Positions 33,367 through 42,950 are shown, counted from the first letter of the stretch. The stretch is DNA of 64,000 nucleotides from Proteobacteria bacterium ST_bin11 (GCA_002083615.1 MSXO01000015.1:115759-179758); one strand, 5' to 3'. Made by a program: numbers and translations. Notes: generated by a model not told the origin, from the sequence alone.

Positions 33367-34719
33367 ATGAAAATCAAAATAGTATTACTGGTCATTGCAG
33401 CGGTGGGCGTCGCCTCACTTGGCGCCTGGCTCAAGTATGCCGACACCCCTCCTCTGACTGAAAATCAACACCGTACTGAAAGCTTTGGCGAGATAACTCT
33501 TGCCGCCCCCCTGTGGGGCTCTAAAGGGGTAGTACTAGTATTTGTCGATACCGAAAAGTTTCCGGCAAAAGACTTGGCACAACGGGTTGCTAAGACCAAC
33601 GTGACAACCGCTGTGATTGATATTCAACAGGCCCTACACGCGTTGAATCGTGACGCCAACATTTGCCTGGATAGCCATACCTTAGCCAGTGCCGTCGCTG
33701 ATTTTCTCAAGCAACTGCCTAATTCATCGACAAACCGCGTGATAGTCTCCGGCATCGGCGCAGGTGCATTGGCCCCCTTTCTCAACGCGCAATCCCAAAC
33801 CGAGAACCCGGCCCTCAATCTTTCAATTGGTTTTTCCGTGGCTTTGCCAAACGATTTGCTCGTCTGTCCGCCACTGCTGAGTTCGCAACAAAACCAGCTT
33901 AATACCTTGGTCGCCGCACCAACCCCTAAATACCATTGGCGTTCGGTTTGGACCGATCAACCGCCCACCGAAACGGCAGTGTTTATCCGCGCATTGGGTG
34001 AAGTTGACACCCGGATTGCGGCTTACGACACCCCGCTCGATGTGTTGTTGATCGAGGAAATCACAGCGGCTATGGGTCAAACTCAGCAGGCCGCAGCGCC
34101 GATGCCGGTGGTGGAAGTGCCCGGGGCCAAAACCAGCGATACCCTTACTTTGTTCTATTCCGGCGACGGTGGTTGGCGCGACCTGGATAGGACCGTGGCC
34201 GACGAATTGGTAGCCCAAAATTATCCGGTGGTCGGCGTCGACGTGTTGCGCTATTTCTGGGAACACAAAACGCCTGAACAGGCTGCCGCCGATCTATCCG
34301 CAACCATGGCTTACTACCGAAAAAAATGGGGCGTAAAGTCTTTTGTAATCGCGGGATATTCGTTTGGCGCCGATATTTTGCCGCCTATTTACAATCGCTT
34401 GCAGCAGCAAGACCAAGACAGCGTGAAGCTGCTAGTCCTTTTGGCTTTGGCCAATGAGGCGGACTTTGAAATTCATGTCTCCGGCTGGCTAGGGCATAGC
34501 GAGGGCGAACGTTTACTAGCGCCGGAACTGGTAAAACTGCCGAAACAAAAAATTCTCTGCGTATATGGGCAAGCCGAAAAGGCTGACACCGCGTGTACCG
34601 CCTTAACAAACACCGATGCCCGAGTTCTGGAACTACCCGGCGGCCATCATTTCGACCAAGATTACCCAAAACTGACGCGACAAATTATCGATGTGTATCG
34701 TCAACAAGCCATTCAATAA
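33367..34719 (+). CDS. acvB: AcvB/VirJ family protein (lysyl-PG hydrolase type)
   Basis: A 450-residue exported protein with a signal anchor (about 2-20). The C-terminal half is a serine-hydrolase fold: FYSGDGGWRDLD as oxyanion block, GYSFGADILPP as nucleophile elbow and PGGHHFDQDY with the catalytic His. The N-terminal half is a degenerate copy, as in AcvB/VirJ. AcvB of Agrobacterium is a periplasmic hydrolase of lysyl-phosphatidylglycerol encoded with the mprF homologue lpiA. Here mprF follows 25 bp later, which supports the same role. The start at 33367 gives a proper signal sequence. Confidence 0.85.
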   Translation: MKIKIVLLVIAAVGVASLGAWLKYADTPPLTENQHRTESFGEITLAAPLWGSKGVVLVFVDTEKFPAKDLAQRVAKTNVTTAVIDIQQALHALNRDANICLDSHTLASAVADFLKQLPNSSTNRVIVSGIGAGALAPFLNAQSQTENPALNLSIGFSVALPNDLLVCPPLLSSQQNQLNTLVAAPTPKYHWRSVWTDQPPTETAVFIRALGEVDTRIAAYDTPLDVLLIEEITAAMGQTQQAAAPMPVVEVPGAKTSDTLTLFYSGDGGWRDLDRTVADELVAQNYPVVGVDVLRYFWEHKTPEQAAADLSATMAYYRKKWGVKSFVIAGYSFGADILPPIYNRLQQQDQDSVKLLVLLALANEADFEIHVSGWLGHSEGERLLAPELVKLPKQKILCVYGQAEKADTACTALTNTDARVLELPGGHHFDQDYPKLTRQIIDVYRQQAIQ

Positions 34720-34744
34720 CCCTAATAGCAGAGCTTTGAAACTC

Positions 34745-37327
34745 ATGAGTCGTGAAACCCTAAGTCGTATCGCACAACATCTCAGCGCTTGGTTGCCATT
34801 AGGGCTGTTTGCCTGCGCCCTTTACATCGCCCATCGCCAGTTGGCCATGCACGATCTAAGCGACATTCTGGCCACTCTGAAATCCACACCGATATGGGTG
34901 GCCTTGGCGGCGGTGCTGCTCACGGCGATCAACTATCTGGTGTTGGCCGGCTATGACTGGTTGGCATTGCGTTTCGCCGGTCATGGCCAAATTCCACTGC
35001 GAAAAATGATCTTGGCGGCTTTATTAAGTTACGCCATTAGCAATAACACTGGCCATGCCTGGGCTGCGGGCGGCTCGATCCGCTATCGGTTTTATTCCAA
35101 ATGGGGCGTACCGGCTTGGGATATTTTAAAAATATCCTTGTTTCAGACCGTCACCTATCTGCTAGGGGCTCTCACCTTAGGACTTGTCGGTAGCGTGGTG
35201 TTACCCCACTATTTAACGAGCTCCATGCAAGAGCCGCCGGCCATTCGCTGGGTCAGCTTGGTTTGTCTGCTGAGCTTACTCGCCTATTGGGGCGGGGTCT
35301 TTCTTTGGCGGAAGCCGCTCATAATTAAAGGCTTCGAACTGCACCTACCTTCGCCATCAATGGCCTGTTGGCAAACCGTGGTCGCCAGCATCGATGTGGT
35401 GTTGTCGTCGTTGGTACTTTGGGCCCTGTTGCTGGGCCAGGTGGATATTGATTTCGGCGCGTTTCTGGTGGTGTTTGTCGTGGCCCAGGTAATGGGCGTG
35501 ATTAGCCAGGTACCCGGTGGTATTGGCGTGTTCGAGAGCGCCTTTCTCTGGCTAATGGCCGACATCGAGGCCACTGATCAGCACCTGATACTCATCGGCG
35601 CCTTGCTGTTGTATCGGCTCATCTACTACTTCATCCCCTTATTGCTGGCGGGCGCGGGTTTACTGATTTACGAACTCCAAGGCCGCCGGAGCCAGTTGGC
35701 GGAACGCACCCGGCTGATCGGCAAACTCTTAGGTGCCGTAGTGCCGCAACTTTACTCGCTGTTGATGCTGATTGCCGGCGGCGTGTTGATCGTTTCGGGC
35801 TCCATCCCCGCCAGCTCCGACGCCATGGAATGGCTGAGCAAGTTAATGCCCTTGCCTGTAGTCGAAATCTCGCACCTCGCGGGTAGCTTAATCGGCTTAC
35901 TGCTGTTGTTTTTGGCGCGCGGCATATGGCTGAGAATCGATGCGGCGTGGTTCGGCAGCCTGATCTTGTTAGGTCTGGGCATTATCGCCTCGCTGCTCAA
36001 AGGCTTTGACTGGCGAGAAGCACTAATACTGTCAATGATTATGCTGTTGCTATGGCCAACCCGCAGTCATTTCCAACGCCAGTCATCGCTACTGCGTATG
36101 TCGTTCTCGGCGTCTTGGGTTGCGACACTAATCATGGTGCTGGCTGGCGCCACTTGGCTGGGATTTTTTGCCTATCGCGACATCGAGTACACACATGATC
36201 TATGGTGGCAATTTTCGTACGAAGACGATGCGCCCCGCTTCTTGCGTGCCCTGCTCTTGGTCGGTGTGGCCGGCGTGTCCTATGGCATTTTGCGCTTACT
36301 CAGCGTTGCACCGCCGACTGATCTGCATAAACCAAGCAGCAATGAGCTAGCCGAAATACTCGGCCTAGTGAATCAGTGTGACGATACTCATGGCTTTCTG
36401 GCCTTATTGGCCGACAAATTCGTACTTTGGAGCCAGCAACGTAGCGCGTTTATTATGTTTGCAACAACAGGACGATTTTGGGTAGCAATGGGCGACCCCA
36501 TCGGCGACGCCGCCACTGCCGAAAATCTGCTTTGGGAGTTCCGCGAACAAGCGCATCTGCATGGTGCCAAAGCCGTGTTCTATCAAGTAGGTCCAAGCTT
36601 ATTACCCTTTTACTTGGATTTAGGCATGTCCTTATTCAAACTAGGCGAAGAAGCCCACGTTGATTTGTCTAGCTTCAGCTTGCAAGGCAAGCAACGCGAC
36701 TCGCAGCGCAGCGCGCGGAATAAATTCAACAAAATGGATTATCGATTTGAAATTCTGCTTGGCGATCAGGTCGATGCCGCCATGCCGACTTTGCGACACA
36801 TCTCAGATGCGTGGCTTGGTCACAAAAACACTCGCGAAAAAGGTTTTTCCCTGGGTTTCTTCAAAGAAGATTACTTGCGGCTCACCCAGGTCGCAGTGAT
36901 CAAAAACCCCGAAGGCCAAATCCAGGCCTTTGCCAATCTCTGGCAAACCGAGAATCGGCAAGAGTTATCTATCGACCTAATGCGCTACGCGCCGGAGAGT
37001 CCGAAAGGTATTATGGATTTCCTGTTCGCCGAACTCATGCTGTGGGGCAAGGAACAAAACTACCATTGGTTTTCACTGGGAATGGCACCACTCGCCGGCC
37101 TGGAACGCCGCCCCTTAGCGCCGCTGTGGCATAAAATCGGCACCACCATCTTTGACTTGGGCGACCACTTTTACAATTTCGAAGGGCTTTACGAATACAA
37201 AGCCAAGTTCGCCCCAAACTGGCAGCCTCGCTATTTAGCCGCGCCAGCAGGCATTTCGGTGCCTTTTACCTTAATGACCGTTACCCAACTGATCTCTGGC
37301 GGTTGGCGGGGCATATTCAGTAAATAA
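34745..37327 (+). CDS. mprF: Lysylphosphatidylglycerol synthetase/flippase MprF
   Basis: An 860-residue bifunctional enzyme. Residues ~1-500 form about 13-14 membrane helices (flippase/LPG_synthase_TM; FLVVFVVAQVMGVISQVPGGIGVFE was read in pieces). The cytosolic C-terminal DUF2156/GNAT-like domain (~535-850) transfers lysine or alanine from aminoacyl-tRNA to phosphatidylglycerol (AMGDPIG, FYQVGPSLLPFYLDLG, MRYAPESPKGIMDFLFAELM). The product lowers the negative charge of the membrane and protects against cationic peptides and acid. I start at 34745 because the longer frame overlaps the acvB end. Confidence 0.92.
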   Translation: MSRETLSRIAQHLSAWLPLGLFACALYIAHRQLAMHDLSDILATLKSTPIWVALAAVLLTAINYLVLAGYDWLALRFAGHGQIPLRKMILAALLSYAISNNTGHAWAAGGSIRYRFYSKWGVPAWDILKISLFQTVTYLLGALTLGLVGSVVLPHYLTSSMQEPPAIRWVSLVCLLSLLAYWGGVFLWRKPLIIKGFELHLPSPSMACWQTVVASIDVVLSSLVLWALLLGQVDIDFGAFLVVFVVAQVMGVISQVPGGIGVFESAFLWLMADIEATDQHLILIGALLLYRLIYYFIPLLLAGAGLLIYELQGRRSQLAERTRLIGKLLGAVVPQLYSLLMLIAGGVLIVSGSIPASSDAMEWLSKLMPLPVVEISHLAGSLIGLLLLFLARGIWLRIDAAWFGSLILLGLGIIASLLKGFDWREALILSMIMLLLWPTRSHFQRQSSLLRMSFSASWVATLIMVLAGATWLGFFAYRDIEYTHDLWWQFSYEDDAPRFLRALLLVGVAGVSYGILRLLSVAPPTDLHKPSSNELAEILGLVNQCDDTHGFLALLADKFVLWSQQRSAFIMFATTGRFWVAMGDPIGDAATAENLLWEFREQAHLHGAKAVFYQVGPSLLPFYLDLGMSLFKLGEEAHVDLSSFSLQGKQRDSQRSARNKFNKMDYRFEILLGDQVDAAMPTLRHISDAWLGHKNTREKGFSLGFFKEDYLRLTQVAVIKNPEGQIQAFANLWQTENRQELSIDLMRYAPESPKGIMDFLFAELMLWGKEQNYHWFSLGMAPLAGLERRPLAPLWHKIGTTIFDLGDHFYNFEGLYEYKAKFAPNWQPRYLAAPAGISVPFTLMTVTQLISGGWRGIFSK

Positions 37328-37333
37328 CACCTT

Positions 37334-37366
37334 GGGCGCCGATCTAACACAATCGCCCTTGTTTTT
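37334..37366 (+). terminator. Possible terminator after mprF
   Basis: A gggcg / cgccc stem (37334-37338 and 37354-37358) with a 15-nt loop is followed by ttgttttt, 6 bp after the mprF stop. The stem is short, so confidence is limited. Confidence 0.35.
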
Positions 37367-37380
37367 AATGCGCTGTCGGC

Positions 37381-37515
37381 ATGTACATGCAAAGATCTTT
37401 CAAGGGCTGCCACTTATCGCGACTTTTATCGTCGCTGACATCGCAAGCAATGGAGATCGGCTCAGGCGAGCATTTACTGGTGTTGGCTCCCCATCCCGAT
37501 GCGGCAGGTGAGTAA
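37381..37515 (+). pseudogene. N-terminal remnant of a PIG-L/LmbE deacetylase
   Basis: A 44-codon frame whose end reads GEHLLVLAPHPDAAGE and then stops. LVLAPHPDD is the zinc-binding start of the PIG-L (LmbE) N-acetylglucosaminyl deacetylase family; here the second Asp is replaced by Ala and the rest of the ~220-residue enzyme is missing. It sits alone between mprF and the sensor kinase. It is best read as a decayed fragment, but the match is short. Confidence 0.4.
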
Positions 37516-37604
37516 GTCATTTGATAATCATCCCTGCAGTCGGCGTAAAATTTTAATTGGCGGAGCGGTACCGAAAGACGCTGCTCCGCTTAGCCGCAAA
37601 CAAC

Positions 37605-39044
37605 ATGAGAAATTCGAGCATGCTAAAACTTCTGTTACGCCCGGTGATTTTCGTCACGATAGTGATGAGCATTCTGGTGATTGGTGAATTGCTGGCCATT
37701 GGCCGCTTGACCTGGCGCAATCATCAACGCATCCAGACTATCGAAACCGATATCGGTAAAGGCCATCACCTGGAAGAAACGATATTCGAGTTGCTGGAAT
37801 TGCAATCGCAACTGGCCTTGCACCGCAGCAATCCCAATCTGGCGACCGAACACCTCAACGAACTCCATGATCGACTGCTGGATTTGCTGCAAACCCACAA
37901 TAAAAGCACTGACGTGGGAGTCGCGGTCGATCTGAACACCTTGCAAGCCAAATTCGCTGCCGCCAGTAGCGGCGACGCGCAGGCGTTAATCGATTCCGTG
38001 AACATGATCCGGCAAGTCTTGGACCGGCAGACCAACGAAGAAGAAAAAATGCTGATTGGCGTGGAGGACGACAGTCAACTAGAACTGCAATTGGCCGTCA
38101 TTCTGCCCTTACTGTTGTTCTGGATTGGGCACTACTTTTTTCGGAACAATGTACTAGAACCCTTGGACGCCTTGCGAGATCTGCTGTCCGGCCTCGCGGA
38201 AGGCGTTAAGCAACCGATCACGCGCGAAACCGCCGACCCAATCTTGCGAGATCTATTCGACCGCTACAATCATTTGGTCGAGCACTTAATTGAACTGGAG
38301 CAGGAACATCTGCATTACACCAATCGACTGGAGCAGCAGGTGCGGCAAACCAGCCACGCCCTATTGGAACAAAGTCAACGTCTGGCCAAGGCCGAGCGAT
38401 TGGCGGCTTTGACCGAAATGGCCGCCAGCACCGCCCACGAATTGCGTAATCCGCTGGCCATCATCCAAGTAGCGCTGGAAAACTTGTTGTCGGAAGCCAG
38501 CGATCCGGACCTGCGAGAGCGTATTGGCCTATTACATAGCGAGGTGCAAAGATTGACCAACCATCTCAACGACCTGCTCAGTTCCGCGCGCCATCGCCAC
38601 AAAATTGCCCAGCCTACCGATGTCAATGCGGTGGTGAATGATCTAATCACGCTGTTCAAATATCAGGCTACCGACAACATCCGCTTTACTGTGCAGGGAA
38701 AAGCCGATACTTCTATCATGCTGCCAGAGATCGAATTCCGCCAAGCACTCTTGAATCTCTTGCAAAACGCCGTACAGGCAATCGGCACCCGCAAAGGTAG
38801 CGTAGAGGTCAATATTGCCCAAACCGTGCATCAATTATCGGTGACGGTAATCGACAGCGGCGACGGCTTCGGTGAGGAGTTTCTGCGGCAAGGCATCCGC
38901 CCCTTCGTCAGCCTGAAGGAAAAAGGTAGCGGCTTAGGACTGGTGATGGTGCAACGTTTCGCCAAAGACCTGGGCGGCCAGCTCAAGCTGGACAACGATG
39001 CCGCCGGCCACGGTCGTGTGAACCTGAGTTTACCTTTGACTTAG
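37605..39044 (+). CDS. Membrane sensor histidine kinase partner of the NtrC-type regulator
   Basis: A 479-residue sensor kinase. Membrane helices at about 12-33 and 165-185 flank a ~130-residue, mostly helical sensor domain (four-helix-bundle type). A HAMP-like linker and coiled coil follow, then H278 in STAHELRNPLAII. The ATPase domain shows its N box (LLNLLQNAVQAIG), DSGDGFG and GSGLGLVMV. The response regulator begins 91 bp downstream, forming a standard pair; such kinases act on sigma-54 activators. The ATG at 37605 is taken; 37620 is also possible. The signal is unknown. Confidence 0.88.
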   Translation: MRNSSMLKLLLRPVIFVTIVMSILVIGELLAIGRLTWRNHQRIQTIETDIGKGHHLEETIFELLELQSQLALHRSNPNLATEHLNELHDRLLDLLQTHNKSTDVGVAVDLNTLQAKFAAASSGDAQALIDSVNMIRQVLDRQTNEEEKMLIGVEDDSQLELQLAVILPLLLFWIGHYFFRNNVLEPLDALRDLLSGLAEGVKQPITRETADPILRDLFDRYNHLVEHLIELEQEHLHYTNRLEQQVRQTSHALLEQSQRLAKAERLAALTEMAASTAHELRNPLAIIQVALENLLSEASDPDLRERIGLLHSEVQRLTNHLNDLLSSARHRHKIAQPTDVNAVVNDLITLFKYQATDNIRFTVQGKADTSIMLPEIEFRQALLNLLQNAVQAIGTRKGSVEVNIAQTVHQLSVTVIDSGDGFGEEFLRQGIRPFVSLKEKGSGLGLVMVQRFAKDLGGQLKLDNDAAGHGRVNLSLPLT

Positions 39045-39135
39045 ATCGCTAACATCCCTAAACAACATCTAGCGACTGCCTGCGTAAGATCGGCAAGTCG
39101 CATACAATGCCGCAACTCGCAAACAAGCCGACACC

Positions 39136-40530
39136 ATGATGACCAACACCCTGTTAATTATCGAAGACGAAACCCTGCTAGCGTCCGAATTGGCACGCTA
39201 TTTCAGCAAAGGCGACTGGGAAGTCAGCATTGCCCATTCCCTGCAACAAGCCGAGCAGTTTCTCGGCGGGCAAGCCTTAGACCCGCTGGTGGTATTGTCC
39301 GACATGAATTTACCTGACGGCAATGCGCTGGATTTGCTGGAAAAACTTAAGCCCGAAATTGGCAGCAGCGAATGGGTGTTTCTGACCGGCTACGGCAGCG
39401 TCGCCGATTCGGTGCGCGCAGTGCGCCTGGGCGCTTACGACTTTATCGAAAAGCCCTGTTCGCTGGATCGTTTAAATCTCTTGGTAGAAGGCGCCGCCCG
39501 CAGCGCCCGCGCCCAACGCCGCTTAGAACAACAAACCGCCTCGCAAAACCATCAATACAGCATCGACAGCTTGATCGGCTCCAGCCCCGCCATGACCCAG
39601 TTGCGGGCCATGCTAAAACAAGTAGCCAACGTGCCCTTCTCCAGCCTGATCGTCAGCGGCGAAACTGGCACCGGCAAAGGCATGATCGCCCGCATTCTGC
39701 ATTATTCCGGCAGCCGCGCGGCTGCACCGCTGGTGGAGATCAATTGCGCTGCTTTGCCGCGTGAGTTGCTGGAAGCCGAATTGTTCGGTTACGAAGCCGG
39801 CGCCTTTACCGGCGCGAAAAAACGTCATCGCGGCCTATTCGAACAGGCGCATACCGGCACGCTGTTTCTCGACGAAATCGGCGAAATGGATCTGGATTTG
39901 CAAAGCAAACTATTAAAAGCCGTGGAAGATTTACGTATCCGCCGGGTCGGCAGCGAAGCGGAGATCAGTGTCGATGTGCAAATCATCGCCGCCACCAATC
40001 TGGACCTGGTGGAAAAAGTCGCCGAAGGCTTATTTCGCCGGGATTTGTATCATCGCTTGAACGTGATCAACATCCGCATGCCGGCCTTGCGCGAACACAA
40101 GCAAGACCTGGAGCAACTGGTGCCGCAATTCATAGCCGAATGTAATCGCAAATCGGCCAAGACTGTCAGCCACATCCCGGAGCCAGCCTGGCAGGCCCTG
40201 AAAAGTTACGATTGGCCGGGCAATATTCGTGAACTGCACAATGTGCTGGAACGCTGCGTGTTGCTGTCCAGCGATCAAAATTTGCCGGTGGAATGGTTAC
40301 AGTTACAAGCCCCGCAAGCTAATGCGACCCATAATGCCAAGGTCAATCAGGAAGGCGTATTTATTCCGCTGGACGGCAGCATCAGCCTACACGAAATGGA
40401 AAAATTCATTATCCAAGAAGCCTTGAACCGCAACGACGACAACGTCACCGGCGCGGCGCGCATGCTGGGCACGACTCGGGAGACCCTGCGCTACCGGGTG
40501 CAGAAATATCATTTGAAATGTAAGTTTTGA
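39136..40530 (+). CDS. NtrC-family sigma-54 response regulator
   Basis: A 464-residue regulator in three parts. Receiver domain (~5-120) with phospho-acceptor Asp in VVLSDMNLPDG; sigma-54 AAA+ domain (~145-375) with Walker A GETGTGKG, the sigma-54 contact loop GAFTGAKK and Walker B TLFLDEIGEMD; C-terminal Fis-type helix-turn-helix (~425-464, AARMLGTTRETLRYRVQKY). It should activate sigma-54 promoters when phosphorylated by the upstream kinase. Targets are not evident; no clear -24/-12 element was found in the adjacent spacers. Confidence 0.93.
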   Translation: MMTNTLLIIEDETLLASELARYFSKGDWEVSIAHSLQQAEQFLGGQALDPLVVLSDMNLPDGNALDLLEKLKPEIGSSEWVFLTGYGSVADSVRAVRLGAYDFIEKPCSLDRLNLLVEGAARSARAQRRLEQQTASQNHQYSIDSLIGSSPAMTQLRAMLKQVANVPFSSLIVSGETGTGKGMIARILHYSGSRAAAPLVEINCAALPRELLEAELFGYEAGAFTGAKKRHRGLFEQAHTGTLFLDEIGEMDLDLQSKLLKAVEDLRIRRVGSEAEISVDVQIIAATNLDLVEKVAEGLFRRDLYHRLNVINIRMPALREHKQDLEQLVPQFIAECNRKSAKTVSHIPEPAWQALKSYDWPGNIRELHNVLERCVLLSSDQNLPVEWLQLQAPQANATHNAKVNQEGVFIPLDGSISLHEMEKFIIQEALNRNDDNVTGAARMLGTTRETLRYRVQKYHLKCKF

Positions 40531-41415
40531 AGAGAAGACTGGTCGCCGGGAGTACTTTATCGCGGACAAAAAAATGCGCCCTGACCACCCGAATTACTTC
40601 GACCAACCAGAGCGCCACGTCCACACATGAGAACAGATAGGAGTAACAACACAACTTGAAAATAGCAAGTTTGATGCCACATGGCTGATTCCTTGATTTT
40701 TCTGGACTTAGACTGCTTGGAAGCAAAATAGCCCTGGCAGATTTGCACCAGATAAAGCCAAAATTCGGCAGTTTTGCACCAGGATGGCTCATTCCATAAC
40801 AACATTGAACAACCGACACGACCGGGGCGGCGAAAACTGTGAGTAGTTGCACCAGCGAAAATGGAAAATCGTCCGTTCGACCTTCATCATCGGCAAAGAC
40901 GGTAAGCTGATCGAAGCCATGTATGGTGTTAACCATGAAGGGCACGCGCAGGCGGTGTTAGATGTTATCAAAGGACTGAACGCGCCAGCGGAATCTTAAA
41001 TCCAATCCGAATCGGGGCGGGCCAGGAAGCAACTTCCAACCCGCCGCGTTACCGGCTCCAGAAAAAACTCGTAGTTTGCCGCTGAACCCAAAACAGCAAG
41101 CGGCCTCACCCAGTTCCGGCACCCCCACAAAATTTAAAACACCAAGTCATTTCGCCTACACCTGATTAGAAAACTTCTGTTCAGTTAGCGTCAATCTAGG
41201 TTCGCGTTTAACCGAGGATTAAAGCGGCCTTAGTTAATTGCCCTATGTTTGTCAGCGAACAGAATATTGTCCTAATAAACCCAATAATCAGCCTACGGAT
41301 TTTGCGACAACGACAAGCTCCCGGTACAAGCTTTAACAGGGTGGCTTTGTATCTTACGCAGTGACGCCAATCGGGCAAAAGTGCGCTTTTCCCCTGCATA
41401 AATAGGAGTATCCGC
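40531..41415. other. Long gene-poor spacer with direct repeats and a gene remnant
   Basis: About 885 bp. It holds a peroxiredoxin tail remnant (listed separately) and three copies of ttgcaccag at 40743, 40774 and 40847. The first two share a longer block, ggcag(a/t)tttgcaccag, 31 bp apart. A ribosome binding site (aggag) precedes the next gene at 41416. No intact gene is accepted here. Confidence 0.45.
40862..40999 (+). pseudogene. C-terminal remnant of a Bcp-type peroxiredoxin
   Basis: Forty-five codons end in a stop and read RSTFIIGKDGKLIEAMYGV, then HAQAVLDVIKGL. This is the C-terminus of the AhpC/TSA peroxiredoxin Bcp (thioredoxin-dependent thiol peroxidase). The frame is closed by a TAG seven codons before the match, and the catalytic Cys domain is missing. 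It is a gene relic left by deletion or rearrangement. Confidence 0.65.
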
Positions 41416-41949
41416 ATGTCACAAACACATAATTCAGCCGTTGGGATTTTTGGCACCCATCTTGACGCTGAATCAGCTGTTAAGGAACTGCAAAAGGCTG
41501 GATACGATATGAAAAAACTCTCGGTCGTTGCCAAAGACTTTCAAACCGAGGAAAACGTTATCGGCTACTACAACACCGGCGACCGGGTTGCCACGTGGGG
41601 AAAGTTCGGCCTATTTTGGGGGTGGATTTGGGGGCTTTTGTTCGGCTCTGCATTCTTTATCATTCCCGGCCTAGGGCCGGTAATGGTCGGCGGACCGTTG
41701 GTTAACTGGTTGATAGGCGCACTCGAAGCAGCCGCGATTGTTGGCACGCTTAGCGCCTTGGGTGGCGCTCTCTCCAGCATTGGGATTCCGGAAGACAGCA
41801 TTATCCGCTATGAAACCGCCTTAAAGGCTAACAAGTATTTGCTGATCGTGCATGGCTCGCCGGATGAAGTCGGCACAGCAAAAGACATTCTGATCCAAAA
41901 CCGGGCCGAAGAAGCACACGTACATCACGCACCTGTCAGTCAACACTAG
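41416..41949 (+). CDS. General-stress-type membrane protein (DUF1269/YflT-like)
   Basis: A 177-residue protein. Residues 8-50 form an alpha/beta start seen in general stress proteins (AVGIFGTHLDAESAVKELQKAGYDMKKLSVVAKD). Residues ~60-120 are glycine-rich and membrane-embedded (GLFWGWIWGLLFGSAFFIIPGLG in part). The C-terminus returns to a short alpha/beta segment (YLLIVHGSPDEVGTAKDIL). Such proteins accumulate under stress, but their activity is unknown. It is followed after 7 bp by an alcohol dehydrogenase, probably in one transcript. An aggag box lies at the right distance from the ATG. Confidence 0.75.
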   Translation: MSQTHNSAVGIFGTHLDAESAVKELQKAGYDMKKLSVVAKDFQTEENVIGYYNTGDRVATWGKFGLFWGWIWGLLFGSAFFIIPGLGPVMVGGPLVNWLIGALEAAAIVGTLSALGGALSSIGIPEDSIIRYETALKANKYLLIVHGSPDEVGTAKDILIQNRAEEAHVHHAPVSQH

Positions 41950-41956
41950 CAACCTT

Positions 41957-42940
41957 ATGCACGCCATGGTGCTGAACAAACTTGGCAAGCCCCTCGAATG
42001 GACTGAACTCCCTGATCCACAACCCGGACCAGGCGAAGTCAGCGTCAAGGTGGCAGCCTGCGGGGTTTGCCGAACCGACCTGCATGTGGTCGATGGCGAA
42101 TTGCCTGATCCGAAACTACCGATTATCCCCGGCCATGAAATCGTCGGCAGGATTGATGCCCTTGGCGCAGACGTCGATTGGTTAAATGTAGGAGATCGCG
42201 TGGGCGTGCCTTGGCTTGGTCATACCTGTGGCGTATGCCCGTATTGTATGGGCATGCAGGAAAACCTCTGTGATAACCCGGTCTTTACCGGTTACACGCG
42301 GGACGGCGGTTTCGCCACAAAGACAATCGTCGATGCCCGCTATGCATTTCCCTTGGGTGAACTGGGCGATGATGTGGCACTGGCGCCTTTACTGTGCGCC
42401 GGAGTGATCGGTTGGCGCTCCCTGCTGATGGCCGGTGACGGTAACAAGTTGGGGCTTTACGGATTTGGTGCCGCAGCCCATATCGTCGCGCAAATTGCCC
42501 GTTGGCAGGGCCGTTCGGTATTCGCATTCACAAAACCCGGCGATACCCTAACCCAACAATTTGCCCTAAGCCTTGGCGCAAGCTGGGCCGGCGATTCTGA
42601 CAAAATGCCGCCGGAACCACTCGATGCGGCGATCATCTTTGCCACGGTTGGCGATTTAGTGCCGCAGGCTTTGCAGGCGGTAAGGAAAGGCGGGCGGGTG
42701 ATTTGTGCCGGCATTCATATGAGTGACATTCCGGGCTTTCCTTATTGCTTGCTGTGGGGAGAACGCCAACTTGCTTCGGTTGCCAATCTAACCCGACAAG
42801 ACGGCATCGACTTTTTACGTCTGGCGCCGCAGATAGGTATCGTCACCACAACCCACACTTACCCACTAATGCAAGCAAATCAGGCTTTGGCAGACCTACG
42901 GGCGGGTCGCCTCGAAGGTGCGGCGGTGCTGGTGCCTTAA
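41957..42940 (+). CDS. Zinc-dependent alcohol dehydrogenase family protein
   Basis: A 327-residue medium-chain dehydrogenase. Catalytic zinc ligands are in ACGVCRTDLH and PGHEIVG, and the structural zinc site has its four cysteines in CGVCPYCMGMQENLC. The Rossmann region is GLYGFGAAAHIVAQ, where the usual GxGxxG is slightly altered. It probably oxidises alcohols or reduces aldehydes with NAD(P)(H). In a methanotroph it might act on short aldehydes, but this is a guess. It is transcribed with the stress protein upstream, and an inverted repeat follows the stop. Confidence 0.88.
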   Translation: MHAMVLNKLGKPLEWTELPDPQPGPGEVSVKVAACGVCRTDLHVVDGELPDPKLPIIPGHEIVGRIDALGADVDWLNVGDRVGVPWLGHTCGVCPYCMGMQENLCDNPVFTGYTRDGGFATKTIVDARYAFPLGELGDDVALAPLLCAGVIGWRSLLMAGDGNKLGLYGFGAAAHIVAQIARWQGRSVFAFTKPGDTLTQQFALSLGASWAGDSDKMPPEPLDAAIIFATVGDLVPQALQAVRKGGRVICAGIHMSDIPGFPYCLLWGERQLASVANLTRQDGIDFLRLAPQIGIVTTTHTYPLMQANQALADLRAGRLEGAAVLVP

Positions 42941-42950
42941 CAAAGCCCGC

